Below, one piece after another: positions 63,948 through 64,000 of a DNA stretch of 64,000 nt. The position numbers and the translations under genes are program-made. How positions within the stretch are numbered: the stretch's first letter is position 1; each line of letters opens with the position of its first letter. The stretch is from JAPOUP01 sp965203605. GTDB taxonomy: Bacteria > Pseudomonadota > Alphaproteobacteria > Rhodobacterales > Rhodobacteraceae. The stretch covers positions 1,054,001 through 1,118,000 of the forward strand of contig OZ241902.1 in NCBI GenBank assembly GCA_965203605.1, given 5' to 3'. The notes below the pieces were generated by a model. That model had not been told where the DNA came from, made no database searches, and saw nothing but the letters and a program-made list of their open reading frames with translations.

Positions 63948-64000
63948 TCCTGTCGCTCTCCGTTAAATGGCCGCCGACATCGCCTTGGCTGCCGATGTAT

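Noticed and set aside
1..64000. tRNA genes, CRISPR arrays or a replication origin
   Set aside because: No cloverleaf with a T-arm pattern, no regularly spaced short repeats and no cluster of DnaA boxes were recognised. A tRNAscan and CRISPR search would settle it.

Overview
The window looks like a chromosomal stretch of an alphaproteobacterium, most likely in or near the Rhodobacterales. The pointers are an IalB-family secreted protein, an lpxD/acyl-carrier-protein/ketoacyl-synthase lipid A set, the aroK-aroB locus facing a small membrane peptide, a secreted hypothetical and xerD, and cobalamin and molybdenum-cofactor genes. The host genes have moderately high GC. The mobile-element remnants near 30-33, 48 and 56-62 kb are visibly GC-richer and look foreign. 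I saw no rRNA, tRNA, CRISPR array or replication origin.

Layout. 0-9 kb: a catabolic cluster (ureohydrolase, APH-like kinase, class III PLP enzyme, NMT1/TauA-type ABC importer, two SDRs, a polysaccharide-deacetylase-fold hydrolase) with the 5' end of a divergent LysR gene at the edge. 9.6-19.4 kb: an accessory island with an HTH/DUF4258 pair, then a tightly packed operon (MerR regulator, VIT-vWA protein, four-TM coiled-coil protein, membrane-anchored vWA-like protein, a MotA/TolQ/ZorA-like multi-TM coiled-coil protein and a MotB/ZorB-like TM-OmpA protein), followed by an AlbA_2/ATPase-like protein. This is the best candidate for an undescribed, possibly defensive, system. 19.8-26.7 kb: MFS exporter, cobB, cbiD-cobK-alkA-esterase, HNH protein. 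27-30.3 kb: fdhD-mobA-mobB-moeA.

30.3-33.6 kb: a dead IS630-like element carrying a nested MITE, a mutarotase-fold gene and a second IS630 end. 33.8-46.6 kb: envelope and housekeeping genes (DUF882 peptidase, L,D-transpeptidase, lpxD-acp-KAS, IalB, CNNM/CorC, xerD, a secreted hypothetical, aroK-aroB). 46.6-48.8 kb: a Phd/MazF-like toxin-antitoxin module lying between two diverged copies of a creatininase gene's 3' end. 48.7-58.8 kb: a BMP-type ABC importer, CoA ligase and creatininase-family operon with a LysR gene, separated by an insertion-sequence graveyard. 58.8-62.5 kb: more IS remnants and an HTH-ImmA/IrrE gene split by a second IS630-like copy. 62.5-64 kb: rmuC, translationally coupled to a 50-residue unknown protein and that broken gene.

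In broad terms the two catabolic clusters each pair an importer with hydrolytic and activating enzymes under a LysR regulator. The cobalamin, molybdopterin and lipid A genes are core metabolism. The gaps between these blocks are where insertion sequences, MITEs and the toxin-antitoxin module have accumulated.
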